From: JBCCFW01 sp039029535
GTDB lineage: Bacteria; Acidobacteriota; JBCCFW01
Assembly (NCBI GenBank): GCA_039029535.1
Contig: JBCCFW010000279.1
Coordinates: 1-5,786, forward strand
DNA length: 5,786 nucleotides
Reading direction: 5' to 3'
Shown here piece by piece: positions 5,390-5,786 of the stretch. Every line of letters starts with the position of its first letter. The first letter of the stretch is position 1. The notes under the pieces are model-generated. The model was not told the origin of the DNA. It made no database searches and saw only the letters and a list, made by a program, of their open reading frames with translations. The position numbers were made by a program, and so were the translations under genes.

Positions 5390-5786
<397 letters not shown>

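Overview
The window comes from a high-GC (roughly 70% by eye) bacterial chromosome with GTG and TTG starts and tightly packed genes. The gene set (obgE, nadD, rsfS and rlmH close together, with a Fis-type AAA+ regulator and a TPR protein between, followed by acyl-CoA metabolism genes) resembles Myxococcota and other delta-proteobacterial lineages. That assignment is an inference from style and context, and nothing in the window proves it.

Layout. Positions 2-868 hold the 3' part of obgE, whose first ~60-70 codons lie outside the window. It overlaps by ATGA a gene (865-1854) that joins NadD (NaMN adenylyltransferase) to RsfS (ribosomal silencing factor) in one uninterrupted frame. This overlaps by GTGA a 317-residue AAA+/Fis-type protein (1851-2804) related to sigma-54 activators but with altered ATPase motifs. 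After 65 bases comes a Trp-rich, membrane-anchored TPR protein (2870-3631), which overlaps rlmH (3628-4113) by TTGA. All five are co-directional and probably form one operon.

On the opposite strand, converging on rlmH, is a single-domain cupin of the phosphomannose-isomerase type (4591-4151). A 106-base divergent spacer separates it from a short, divergent crotonase-family protein (4698-5357). An acyl-CoA dehydrogenase follows 32 bases later behind a strong ribosome binding site and runs off the right edge (5390-5786).

How the genes work together. ObgE, RsfS and RlmH all act on the large ribosomal subunit (assembly GTPase, subunit-joining inhibitor, helix 69 methyltransferase), and NadD supplies NAD. 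The operon therefore links NAD synthesis with 50S control, and the regulator and TPR genes are embedded in it. The right-hand pair points to acyl-CoA catabolism.

The genes are largely of recognisable families. I see no clear new multi-gene system. The most interesting points are the NadD-RsfS fusion with a possible internal RsfS start, the motif-degenerate AAA+ regulator inside a ribosome-maturation operon, and a possible hairpin between a strong Shine-Dalgarno sequence and the crotonase start. I found no RNA genes, mobile elements, CRISPR arrays or convincing terminators.
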